NCBI GenBank assembly: GCA_035532075.1
Contig: DATKRV010000072.1
Coordinates: 1-36,410, forward strand
Source: CAIVND01 sp035532075
GTDB taxonomy: Bacteria; Actinomycetota; Acidimicrobiia; Acidimicrobiales; Bog-793
Reading direction: 5' to 3'
DNA length: 36,410 nt
Every line of letters starts with the position of its first letter. The first letter of the stretch is position 1. The notes under the pieces are model-generated. The model had not been told where the DNA came from. It made no database searches and saw only the letters and a program-made list of their open reading frames with translations. The position numbers and the translations under genes are program-made. Below, one piece after another: positions 16,191-24,326 of the stretch.

Positions 16191-16772
16191 CTATTGCACG
16201 TGCGACGACAGCGCGCGCAAATTGATTGAGCGGTAGAGCAACAGACCATAGCCAACGCCGACTAGGAGCTCTGCAACAAAGACGAGATGAAAAACATTGG
16301 CCACCGTCAATGCGCCGAGAGAGAATCCGATCACCACTATGCCAAAAACGATAAGCATCTCCGGATGTGCCCGGACAAGGCACGCCAACCATCCCGCAGT
16401 GACCGTTTCGAATATCGCCGTCGCCACGTTGACGCCGACATGGAAGTCATTAAGCGGATTGCTCAACTTGTAGGGGTAGGTACTCAGGAGATTCAATACA
16501 AGCAATGCCGCATAGGACCTGAGGATCGCGCGTGTGATCACCGAATCGCGAGTACTGCCCCGAATCAGTCTTGCGCCACCAAAGGAATACACTCCGCCAA
16601 GAACAAGTGCAAGAGAATACGGGATTGCTGTCTTGATGTGAATCCCATAGTTACTCAGCCCGCTCTCGTCACGCTTGAGAACGAAACCGGGATGCAAAGC
16701 GACGCACAACGCGAGGAAAAGCCAGAGACAGATCTGACCCCTTGCCACCAGACGCGCCGCTCCCTCGGTCAT
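16191..16772 (-). CDS. Polytopic membrane protein of unknown function
   Basis: A 193-residue protein with about six membrane helices (near residues 13-31, 48-66, 82-97, 112-132, 137-157 and 160-180). The first loop carries the distinctive polar stretch DESGLSNYGIHIKTAIPY, and a later loop reads STYPYKLSNPLNDFHVG. I have the impression that similar proteins occur in other actinobacteria, but I cannot name a family. The ATG at 16772 is preferred. A GTG at 16877 would overlap the upstream gene. It follows the MpaB-like oxygenase gene by 59 bases on the same strand, so the two are probably co-transcribed and may work together at the membrane, for instance in delivering a hydrophobic substrate. 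Confidence 0.65.
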   Translation of the reverse strand: MTEGAARLVARGQICLWLFLALCVALHPGFVLKRDESGLSNYGIHIKTAIPYSLALVLGGVYSFGGARLIRGSTRDSVITRAILRSYAALLVLNLLSTYPYKLSNPLNDFHVGVNVATAIFETVTAGWLACLVRAHPEMLIVFGIVVIGFSLGALTVANVFHLVFVAELLVGVGYGLLLYRSINLRALSSHVQ

Positions 16773-16831
16773 GATTTCAGCATAGGGAAAGCGCCAATGA
16801 TCGCGAGATGTTCTGACGCCAAGGGCGCTCG

Positions 16832-17689
16832 TCAGACGATCGCAAGCCCATGTCTGATGCGTCTTCGCGTTCCCCACAACACGATATTCCAGGGAAACTC
16901 ACGGATCCGGTTGGGAAGCAAACCGTTCACCCAGGCGATCAGCCCGGTCAGTTTTCCAAACATCCATTCACGTCTCGCGTTCCATGGGAGCCCAAGTTCA
17001 TTGCGAAACCGACTGTCGAGAAAACCCGTCGTCACAAACCGGTAGAACGGACCGAGGATCATCTCGATCGGAGCTGGGAGAAACGCCAGCGAGGCAATCC
17101 CGTTGAGGTAGGAACGAGTCTGCTCGTCTGTTGAAAGGTGTGTGAGCTGTTCGCGCCAGTACCGTTCAAACGCGGCGCGGTCCTCGGGCCAGTTTGCCGG
17201 TGAGACCTGGAGCGTTGTGACAAACCTGGCGCAATGACGGTACATCTCGTCGAGCAGTGCGGGATTTTGCTCACCATAGAGAAACCGTGTCGCATCTTCG
17301 AAACCCCGGTACATGCAGGCCCCGACCCAGAGTTGGAGGCGCGGATCGAACGCGTGGTAGTCGACCGGGCTCCTCTCGTCTGCCAGCACTTGCCGATGCT
17401 GACCGTTGACCTCGCGGCGCAAGACCTTCCGTTCTCCCTCGCTCCCGAACAGCGCAATTACGATGTAAGCGAGTGTGGTCCGTGTGCGCTTGAGCGGGTG
17501 TTTGGCAAGTGAGCCACTCTCGACCCTGCTCTCGACAACACCGCGACCTACGGGGAGTTGCGATAACTGCATGATCACGTTCGCGCCAGCGAGCAAAAGT
17601 GCAAGGCCGCTCATCGCAATCGAGCGCAGGTCGTCCGACATCGCCTCGACTCGATGCTCGTCACCGAGCTCATCTCGAGAAGCAACCAT
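16832..17689 (-). CDS. MpaB-like oxygenase (DUF2236 family)
   Basis: A 285-residue protein of the DUF2236/oxygenase MpaB family, whose characterised relatives are haem proteins: latex-clearing protein and the fungal MpaB that cleaves a terpenoid side chain. Family signatures seen are LAGANVIMQLSQLPVGRGV, RTRTTLAYIVIALFGSEGE, the REVNGQHRQV motif whose histidine is the likely haem ligand, and YHAFDPRLQLWVGACMYRG. The start is uncertain. The first ATG at 17689 lacks a close ribosome site, and ATG at 17641, giving MSDDLRSIAM, fits typical N-termini better. The downstream gene encodes a membrane protein. An oxidative role on an isoprenoid or other hydrophobic compound is plausible. Confidence 0.8.
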   Translation of the reverse strand: MVASRDELGDEHRVEAMSDDLRSIAMSGLALLLAGANVIMQLSQLPVGRGVVESRVESGSLAKHPLKRTRTTLAYIVIALFGSEGERKVLRREVNGQHRQVLADERSPVDYHAFDPRLQLWVGACMYRGFEDATRFLYGEQNPALLDEMYRHCARFVTTLQVSPANWPEDRAAFERYWREQLTHLSTDEQTRSYLNGIASLAFLPAPIEMILGPFYRFVTTGFLDSRFRNELGLPWNARREWMFGKLTGLIAWVNGLLPNRIREFPWNIVLWGTRRRIRHGLAIV

Positions 17690-17931
17690 GTTCGTGTCCG
17701 ACCCCTCTCGTCGCGACCACCCGTCTACCCAGTCTTCTTGACCTACCGCTCACGCACCAGTGCAGCCCAACTGGTCGCGGTTCTTGCCGATGTGGCTCAA
17801 ATTATTGACCTTCGCGAAATACCCTGTTGCCTACGTTCCTGGGTCGCCGCCAGCGCCCAGGCGACTACGGTCTAGCCACTGTGCGATGATTCGTGGACCA
17901 AAAGGGTACTTCCTCAGAAAGAAGGAACATC

Positions 17932-18381
17932 ATGAGCGACCAAGCGCAGGGCGAGCTGCTCTACGAATACACGGTGCAGTTCACCCAGGTAGTGGAGTAT
18001 GGCGTGTCAATGGAGGCGCTGATGTCAGGCCAGGCAGCCCCGCCACCCGAAGGGGCGCGTTTTGACGTTTACTTCGAAGGCCCTGTCACCGGAACCAAGC
18101 TCAGCGGATCGGTCAAGGGCGTGGATTACCTGCACGTACGCGCTGACGGCCGCTTCCAGCTCCATATCCACGCCGAGATCACCACCGACGACGGCAAGAA
18201 GATCGCGCTGGCTGCCGACGGCGTCGGCATGGGCGAGCCACCGGTGCTTCAATTGCGTGAGAACGTGACGCTGACGACCTCGGTTCCCGAGTACTCCTGG
18301 GCCAACACGATCCAGGTCTGGGGAACTGGGACCGTCGATGCCTCGAGGGGAGAGGTCCAGATCAAGGGGTATGCCGCCTGA
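17932..18381 (+). CDS. DUF3237 family protein
   Basis: A 149-residue beta-rich protein of DUF3237, a family of unknown function common near aromatic and terpenoid catabolic genes. Its core reads FDVYFEGPVTGTKLSGSVKG, followed by VDYLHVRADGRFQLHIHAEI and TTDDGKKIALAADGVG, the expected order of conserved strands (G-prefixed loop, D-Y/W, RxDG, TDDG). The start at 17932 follows AAGGAACATC; upstream codons from 17893 have no such site. It diverges from the MpaB-like gene. It has no signal peptide. A small-ligand-binding or isomerase role has been suggested for the fold, but nothing here fixes it. Confidence 0.8.
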   Translation: MSDQAQGELLYEYTVQFTQVVEYGVSMEALMSGQAAPPPEGARFDVYFEGPVTGTKLSGSVKGVDYLHVRADGRFQLHIHAEITTDDGKKIALAADGVGMGEPPVLQLRENVTLTTSVPEYSWANTIQVWGTGTVDASRGEVQIKGYAA

Positions 18382-18561
18382 CAGCAGTCCAGCCCACACG
18401 GTTGATTCGTTGGTTGCAGGGTAATCGGCGAAGATCAATAGCTGTGGGATGTAGGGAAACTCAAACATCATCTGCGGCCAAAGAGGCGCAATCGCGCGCC
18501 CAACCCAGATCGCTGTGCGATTGACCGGTTCAGCGACCGCTTGGCATCGGAGTGACCGGAC
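18379..18561 (-). pseudogene. Possible gene fragment between convergent genes
   Basis: On the minus strand this stretch reads AEPVNRTAIWVGRAIAPLWP and then MMFEFPYIPQLLIFADYPAT, with well-behaved codon use and no stops. The frame continues only as the antisense of the DUF3237 gene, and no start or end of an intact gene can be assigned. It looks like the remnant of an unidentified protein downstream of the amidohydrolase, or a chance open frame. I do not recognise the family. Confidence 0.22.
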
Positions 18562-18596
18562 TGGGCCTCTGGCAGGAAACAGATTGCTCGCTAGGT

Positions 18597-19637
18597 TCAG
18601 ATCCGGTAAAGCGACGTGGCGTTGTCGCCGGTAATTCGTTCTGCGGAGACCCGCTCGAGATCGGAACGGCCCAGTACGGTCGCGTGCGCGTTCATCACCG
18701 AATAACGATCGCCATGCGTGTAATCCGTCCCGACGATGAGATGACGATCCTCTCCGACGGACTCGAGAACAGCAGGGATGTCCTCGGAGGTATCGCAGGT
18801 GACGTAGAAATCAAGCTCCGCGAGCGGCATCTGGCCTCCGGCGCCAAATCCATTCGTACCCAACACGTGGGGTACCCACCCCGACCCTGCTTCGATGAAT
18901 CCGACACGCATGCCCTCGGGAAGCTGTCCGTCTCGCCTCGCGCGCAACAGTTCGGCAAAGGCCGAGTACACCGGAGTCTCACCGCTGTTGCTCTGGGTGA
19001 ACGGCGAAAGGAACTTGTTGACCGGCGCCCAGGCGGTTCCCTGGTGAAGACACAGTGCAAGGTCGCGTTCCGCGGCAGCCTGGTAGGCGCGAAAGAAAAA
19101 CGGATCGCTCGCCCCCCGGCCCCCTGAATCGATACCGAGTTTGAAGATTCCCACTGCACCGTTGTCTTTCGCAAACTGGATCTCTTCAAGCGCCTCCTGC
19201 GGGGCGATATAGGGGATCATCGCCACCCAACGCAATCTTCCCTTGGAGTGCGCGCAACGGTCCGCAAGCCAACGGTTGTAGCTCTTGTGCAACATTGCCG
19301 TGATATCGGGCCGCAGGGAGGGTTCGTGGAGGAACAGCGTTGGATAGATCACCTGTGTCTGCACTCCGAGTGCGTCCATGTCGCGCATGCGCGCACCGAC
19401 GTCTTTCAGCTCGCGGGTCTCGAGCGTGGTGCCGGTGCGCTCATCGGAGCGACGCCGCCGCGGAGCAAGCCGCCCATCGATGTACCAAAGTCGGTGATAG
19501 CCAATCGGGAGATAGCTCGGGATCTCCTCGTCCGCAAACTCGATCGTGTGCGGAGCGAGATGGCGCTGATTCGGTGGAATGTACGACCACGTCTCATCAC
19601 ACTCATCCACATGGGTATCAGAATCAATAAAGCTCAT
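18597..19637 (-). CDS. Amidohydrolase-2 family enzyme (DxDxH subtype)
   Basis: A 346-residue amidohydrolase whose N-terminal motif is FIDSDTHVDE rather than HxH, as in a large actinobacterial subgroup. Later metal or active-site positions are ALCLHQGTAW and VGTDYTHGDR. The mid-protein YPTLFLHEPSL and DRCAHSKGRLRWVAMIP segments are also typical. The start at 19637 has a purine-rich GAGGCGAGG some 9 bases upstream. In-frame codons further up give an arginine-rich sequence unlike the family. It lies 67 bases downstream of the ThDP enzyme on the same strand, so the two are probably an operon. A decarboxylase or hydrolase acting on the same pathway is a reasonable inference. Confidence 0.82.
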   Translation of the reverse strand: MSFIDSDTHVDECDETWSYIPPNQRHLAPHTIEFADEEIPSYLPIGYHRLWYIDGRLAPRRRRSDERTGTTLETRELKDVGARMRDMDALGVQTQVIYPTLFLHEPSLRPDITAMLHKSYNRWLADRCAHSKGRLRWVAMIPYIAPQEALEEIQFAKDNGAVGIFKLGIDSGGRGASDPFFFRAYQAAAERDLALCLHQGTAWAPVNKFLSPFTQSNSGETPVYSAFAELLRARRDGQLPEGMRVGFIEAGSGWVPHVLGTNGFGAGGQMPLAELDFYVTCDTSEDIPAVLESVGEDRHLIVGTDYTHGDRYSVMNAHATVLGRSDLERVSAERITGDNATSLYRI

Positions 19638-19704
19638 CACTTGGCCTCGCCTCCACAACCTCTCTATCAGAATCCACCACAGGAACGAAACGCCCACATT
19701 CTCA

Positions 19705-21507
19705 TCAGCGAGCCTGCGTCCTCGCGTCGACGAGCACCGGACGGCCCTCCTTGACGATAACAAGCGCCTGTCGGAGCGCATCGACTAGCTCTGGGCTGGA
19801 GCTAACCGGACCGATTCCCGTCACCCCCATACTCTCTGCCATCTTTGCGAAGTCGATGTCCGGATCGGTGATCTGAGTACCGATCCCGGCACGCTTGACG
19901 TCCCGGTTGCGTGATTCTGCGAGATGAATCGCATGATCCTCACTGTTATAGAACGAAGCATTGTTGACCATGAGAATGAGCGCCGGGAGCCGGTACCGCG
20001 CAAATGTCCATAGCGCGCCGGAGGCCATCATGAAGTCACCATCGGACTGCACGTCGACGACAATCTTGTCCGTCCCGCGATGCGCAAGACAGGCACCGAT
20101 CGTCGCGCCGATGCCGTATCCGAGCCCCCCGCCCGAACTCCCCCCGATCGACTGAAGTGGCTCATCAAGATCAAGGATGCGCCGCACCCATGAGCGACTT
20201 CCGTCACCGTTGGCAATCATGAAATCCTCGTCCGCCAAGACAACGCGCAGCGCCTCGACCAAGGAAGACCATGCAATCGGGCTCTGAGACCACTGCTCCT
20301 CGGCGATGCCTCTCGACTCGAGACGTATGCGCTCGTGCCACGCGGTGATCTCCGCCCTGCGGCCGTCAATGCGCTCTGGGGCGCGGCCAAGTAGTCGATT
20401 CAACTCGACGAGCGCTGTCGAAGGGTCCCCAGCGACAGTCAGTTCGCAGGGATAGAGACTCTGATAATCGGTGCTGAAACCACGTGCGACAAAGTCACCC
20501 AGCCCAATGGAGAAGACCCGCGCATCGGGCGAGAGAAAGGAGACCGTTGTCCGGTTGGTTCGATCGTTTTCGGAGACCGAACCGACGATATCGCGCACAT
20601 CGATTGCAACGATGACATCCGCGCGCTTCAATGCTCTCTTTGTCTCCCCTGAGAGGTTCATCGGGTCCGTTGTCGCGATATTCAGCCGATTCCCGACATC
20701 TACAACCGCAATTGCCCATCGGTTGGCCAGTTCATGCAACGCGCGAAACGCCTCAGGCTCCTCTCCTCCGGATCCGAGCATGAGCACCGGAAACTCCGCA
20801 CCGCTGAGCAGATCTGCGATCATCGTGAGAGCCAATCCGTCGGGGGCCGGAGCTGTCGCTGGCGAAGCTCCAGCCATATCGAATCTCATGGCAGTGACGA
20901 TCTCAGGAAGTTCTTTCTCTTGAATTCCACTGTCGAGACACACATAGACCGGGCCCGCGGGCTTTGACGCGGTGAGGTGATAGCCGCGGATGAGTGACTC
21001 GACCATTCCGATGGGACTTGACGGCTGATCGTCCCACTTGACGAAGTCGCGCACCAGGTTCCCCTGTACGAGAGCCGTATGCGTCCAGTCCGTTGGACGG
21101 CGCAGCTCTGCATCCATCGGACCGCCGCCGCCGATCATCAGCATCGGAACGCGATCGGTCCACGCATTGAAGATCGCCATACTCGCGTGCTGCAGTCCGA
21201 CCACATTGTGGATGCCGACCGCCATGACCTTCCCGCTTGCCTTTGCATACCCATGCGCGGCGGCGACCGCGATCTCCTCATGGGTGCACTCAATCAACTC
21301 TGGATCACCCTCGGCACTATCGCTGGCTCGAAAGTTCACGATCGAATCGTGAAGTCCTCGGAACGAAGCACCCGGGTTGATCGACATGTAGCGGACCCCA
21401 AGACGCCGAATGATATCTGTCGCAAGATCAGAGCCGTATTTTAAAGGCTGGATGTCTTGCTCACCGTGATCATCACGCGAGTCCGATGCATTCTGGCTTT
21501 TGGCCAT
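19705..21507 (-). CDS. Thiamine-diphosphate-dependent enzyme (acetolactate synthase/benzoylformate decarboxylase family)
   Basis: A 600-residue protein with the three-domain layout of POX-type ThDP enzymes. The N-terminal pyrimidine-binding domain contains the activating glutamate in ECTHEEIAVAAAHGYAK (Glu77). The middle domain spans about residues 190-340. The C-terminal PP domain has the magnesium motif SDGDFMMASGALWTFA, ending in NN. Such enzymes decarboxylate 2-oxo acids or transfer the resulting aldehyde. The FAD-contact residues that would mark a true acetolactate synthase cannot be judged by eye. The ATG at 21507 follows GGGGGGAATCG; codons upstream from 21561 are unlikely. It is the first gene of a probable unit with the amidohydrolase, and a cupin gene lies upstream on the same strand. 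Confidence 0.88.
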   Translation of the reverse strand: MAKSQNASDSRDDHGEQDIQPLKYGSDLATDIIRRLGVRYMSINPGASFRGLHDSIVNFRASDSAEGDPELIECTHEEIAVAAAHGYAKASGKVMAVGIHNVVGLQHASMAIFNAWTDRVPMLMIGGGGPMDAELRRPTDWTHTALVQGNLVRDFVKWDDQPSSPIGMVESLIRGYHLTASKPAGPVYVCLDSGIQEKELPEIVTAMRFDMAGASPATAPAPDGLALTMIADLLSGAEFPVLMLGSGGEEPEAFRALHELANRWAIAVVDVGNRLNIATTDPMNLSGETKRALKRADVIVAIDVRDIVGSVSENDRTNRTTVSFLSPDARVFSIGLGDFVARGFSTDYQSLYPCELTVAGDPSTALVELNRLLGRAPERIDGRRAEITAWHERIRLESRGIAEEQWSQSPIAWSSLVEALRVVLADEDFMIANGDGSRSWVRRILDLDEPLQSIGGSSGGGLGYGIGATIGACLAHRGTDKIVVDVQSDGDFMMASGALWTFARYRLPALILMVNNASFYNSEDHAIHLAESRNRDVKRAGIGTQITDPDIDFAKMAESMGVTGIGPVSSSPELVDALRQALVIVKEGRPVLVDARTQAR

Positions 21508-21710
21508 CGATTCCCCCCAAGTATTTTCCTCATCTATACCGGCCACCGTCATCGAAGTCAAACTTCAATCGCTTCACCCTGAGATGTCGTTTTGTCGTGC
21601 GATCACCGGCAGGTATCTCCTCAAGACCAACTCAACGCGAACTGGCGATGCCGCGATCTCCTCTTGCGAGCACGCGACACTCGAGCCAGAGGCCTCTCCC
21701 GAGAGCAGGC

Positions 21711-22124
21711 TCAGAGGTGATCGAGATTGACGACAATCGCCTCTTGCGTGGAACGCGCGAGCACGACGACGGCCGCAGCTGGACCGGGATTTTCCTCGCG
21801 GTGAGGAACAAAGGGCGGAACGTAGACGTAATCACCGGGTTGGGTCTCGATGCGGTGCTCTTGTCCGTCGGTTCGAAAGACGAAGACCGGGTTCCCGGTG
21901 ACGACGTAAATTCCGGTCTCCGATGCTCCGTGGTGGTGATCACCGGATCGGACACCGGGTTCGACGTGATTCTCTCCCATCCAAATCCGAGAGGAGGACG
22001 ATCGCGCCCCCGAGATCGCCTCGAATCGAGTCATGCCAGGCGTCTGTGAGGTCTCTCGAACAATTTCATCGTGCCTCGTGTGCGAGAGTTCACGGTGCCA
22101 CGCATCGGAGTCGCTCGTACTCAT
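21711..22124 (-). CDS. Cupin-domain protein
   Basis: A 137-residue single-domain cupin. Motif 1 is VRSGDHHHGASETGIYVVTG, offering His63, His65 and Glu69. Motif 2 is GDYVYVPPFVPHREENPG, offering His108. All four usual metal ligands are therefore present. Such proteins can be dioxygenases, isomerases or ligand sensors. The ATG at 22124 follows GAGAGGGGAAGG. It is separated from the downstream ThDP gene by about 200 bases, so it may or may not share a transcript. It diverges from the redoxin gene at 22424. Confidence 0.8.
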   Translation of the reverse strand: MSTSDSDAWHRELSHTRHDEIVRETSQTPGMTRFEAISGARSSSSRIWMGENHVEPGVRSGDHHHGASETGIYVVTGNPVFVFRTDGQEHRIETQPGDYVYVPPFVPHREENPGPAAAVVVLARSTQEAIVVNLDHL

Positions 22125-22423
22125 TACCTTCCCCTCTCTCCCGGGCGCCCTCCCAGCGGTGGATCGCGAAGAATCACCTCTTCGTGCAACGAGGGCGACA
22201 CCTGCCACAAAAGGCATCTCACTCCATCGCCACCACCGTATCGGCCAATCGATGCAGCGTCAGGGAATCAAACGCGCTTCGATGACGAACCGGCCGGTAT
22301 AGTGGCGGGCTCGACACCGTTCGGGCAAGATGCAGTGTCGTAAACTCGTGTTGAAGACATTCACTGCCCGGACAGTTCATCGAGGGCGAAGATGGTGACT
22401 GATACGGACAAGATCGGGGGACG

Positions 22424-22897
22424 ATGACGGGTCTGGCAAATGGAACTCGGTTCCCGTCAATGGAGATGCAACAAGTTGGAGGCAAAAGACTCTCGCTTCC
22501 CGATGAACTCGAAGGCGTCTACGGCGTTGTCCTCGCCTACCGCGGATCGTGGTGCACGAGATGCAACTTCCAGCTCGCGCAGTTCCAGCAATCACTCGCG
22601 CAATTTGTCTCGGAAGGTATCGGAGTCACCGCGTTCTCGACCGATGACGAAACCCACGCCAAAGAGATGGTCGAACGTCACGGAATCACCTTCCCGATCG
22701 GCTTCGGGATTGACGTCGAAGATTCCAGCCAACTCCTGAGGAGTTACGTCAACGACGCGCATCGGTCGCTCGAATCTTCAAACTTCCTCCTCAGCCCGGA
22801 CGGGACAATTGAGCTCGCCGTGTACTCCTCAGGGCCGATCGGACGTCTCGTTCCCGACGACGTTATCGATATCGTGCGAAGACGAAAGGCCCAATAG
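22424..22897 (+). CDS. Peroxiredoxin/thioredoxin-like redoxin (AhpC-TSA family)
   Basis: A 157-residue thioredoxin-fold protein of the redoxin/AhpC-TSA family. The active-site strand reads VVLAYRGSWCTRCNFQLAQF, giving a CxxC pair at Cys44 and Cys47, unlike the TxxC of typical peroxiredoxins. The following GVTAFSTDDETHAKEM and NFLLSPDGTIELAVYSS parts are normal. The start at 22424 follows GGGGGACG. It is followed after 9 bases by the aldo/keto reductase, so they form a two-gene unit. The CxxC suggests disulfide exchange or a thiol peroxidase using an intramolecular disulfide. Confidence 0.85.
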   Translation: MTGLANGTRFPSMEMQQVGGKRLSLPDELEGVYGVVLAYRGSWCTRCNFQLAQFQQSLAQFVSEGIGVTAFSTDDETHAKEMVERHGITFPIGFGIDVEDSSQLLRSYVNDAHRSLESSNFLLSPDGTIELAVYSSGPIGRLVPDDVIDIVRRRKAQ

Positions 22898-22906
22898 GGA
22901 GAAATC

Positions 22907-23872
22907 GTGACTCAATCACAAAGGGCAATCGAACAGCGTGCACTCGGTCGACTCTCGGTCTCGGTAATCGGTATCGGCGGCAACAACTTCGGCCAGCGCT
23001 TTGGTGCAGATCAGACCCGCGAAGTTGTACTGAGCGCCCTCGAGTGCGGCATCAATTTCTTCGACACCTCGGACTCTTATGGCGATGGAGCGAGCGAGGA
23101 ATGTCTTGGGTACGCGCTCCGCGACCATCGAGACGAGGCAATCGTTGCAACGAAATACGACGGAGCTCCAGATACCGTTCGGGAGCACTGCCTGGCGAGT
23201 CTGTCAAGACTCAACATGGAGGTCATCGACCTTTATCAGATCCATCGCCCCTACCTTGAGGCCCCGCTCGAGGAGACGCTCGGCGCGCTGGGTGAGCTCG
23301 TCAGCGAAGGCATCGTGCGAGAAATCGGCTGTTCCAACTTCGGGGTCGCGCAGCTCAAAGAGGCACGATCACTCACGCGAGAGGGACATGTCGGCTTTGT
23401 CTGCGTGCAAAATGATTACAACCTGTTGAACCGCAAACAAGAACTCGATGTCATTCCATATTGCGATGCGAACAACATCGCCTTTCACGCCTACTTCCCT
23501 CTCTACCATGGTCTCCTCACCGGAAAATTCTGTCGAAATGAAACACCGCCGACGGGAACCCGTCTCGCGAACGCCTCCGAGGCGCGCAGGGAGGCGGTAT
23601 TCAGCGAGGGCAATTTCGATATCGTCGAACGCCTGATCGCTCTTGCCGAACGCCACGGAACGACGCTTTTGGACCTTGCAATTTCACGCTTGATTCACGT
23701 TTCCGGTGTTTCCTCGGTGATCACCGGTGCCATGTGGCCGGACCAGGTACGCGCGAATGCCCGAGCTGCAAAGTGCCAGTTCGACGAGGAGCTGTACCGC
23801 GAGATCGACGCGATCGCACCCACTTGCGCAGATGCGAGGGACACTCCCTCAGCGGCACGAGGTATCGCGTGA
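22907..23872 (+). CDS. Aldo/keto reductase
   Basis: A 321-residue (beta/alpha)8 oxidoreductase. The catalytic tetrad is complete: Asp53 and Tyr58 in NFFDTSDSYGDG, Lys83 in VATKYDG and His113 in YQIHRPY. The NADPH-binding part near the C-terminus (HVSGVSSVITGAMWPDQV) is present. The GTG start follows GGGAGAAATC. It belongs to the YghZ/Gfo-like general branch, reducing aldehydes or ketones with NADPH, and the substrate is not evident. It is co-transcribed with the redoxin gene upstream, which suggests a pathway that generates reactive carbonyls or peroxides. Confidence 0.9.
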   Translation: MTQSQRAIEQRALGRLSVSVIGIGGNNFGQRFGADQTREVVLSALECGINFFDTSDSYGDGASEECLGYALRDHRDEAIVATKYDGAPDTVREHCLASLSRLNMEVIDLYQIHRPYLEAPLEETLGALGELVSEGIVREIGCSNFGVAQLKEARSLTREGHVGFVCVQNDYNLLNRKQELDVIPYCDANNIAFHAYFPLYHGLLTGKFCRNETPPTGTRLANASEARREAVFSEGNFDIVERLIALAERHGTTLLDLAISRLIHVSGVSSVITGAMWPDQVRANARAAKCQFDEELYREIDAIAPTCADARDTPSAARGIA

Positions 23873-24326
23873 CGGCCATCTGCTGACTTTGGGTTCGCCC
23901 CCCGGGGTGGCCGGGCAACGCCAAGGCGCTGCCGCGATTTCACCGCGTGGCATTTCCCGCGCGCCGTGAGCGGAGCTCCAGCTGGTTGTGGGCCTCTTCC
24001 ACTTGTTCGCCTCCTTGGCCAGATCACGCCCGGATTGTCGCCGCTCGCCAACCGCCAGCTGGATGCTGGAGAGGTATGTCGCAAAAGTCGCGTGACGGGC
24101 TCGTTGGGCCACCTTGTTGCAACGAAATGCAATCGTTGGACTCGTCATCTACCCAAGAGAACTGCCGCCTAGCACCTCGCCGAGGGCGAAGCGGAGATCA
24201 TTCCCAGCGACCAGTGTTGCAAGGAACCCGGAAAGAGATCGCGTCTTTGGAATGGATCTGATCCCGTTAGGATCGAAAATCGACCGAGAAATCCCTGCAT
24301 CTGACCAACTCAGGAGCCGACGATTG
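23873..24326. other. Intergenic region, no convincing gene
   Basis: These 454 bases between two plus-strand genes contain overlapping open frames on both strands (for example 23849-24148 minus), but none has domain-like sequence. I see no terminator with a T-run. The only firm element is AGGAG at 24312-24316, the ribosome site of the next gene. Confidence 0.35.

Noticed and set aside
17654..17875. Protein-like short frames (e.g. TSAAQLVAVLADVAQIIDL) in the gap between the MpaB-like and DUF3237 genes
   Set aside because: Two different frames look equally plausible, neither has a start signal, and the gap is the expected divergent promoter region.
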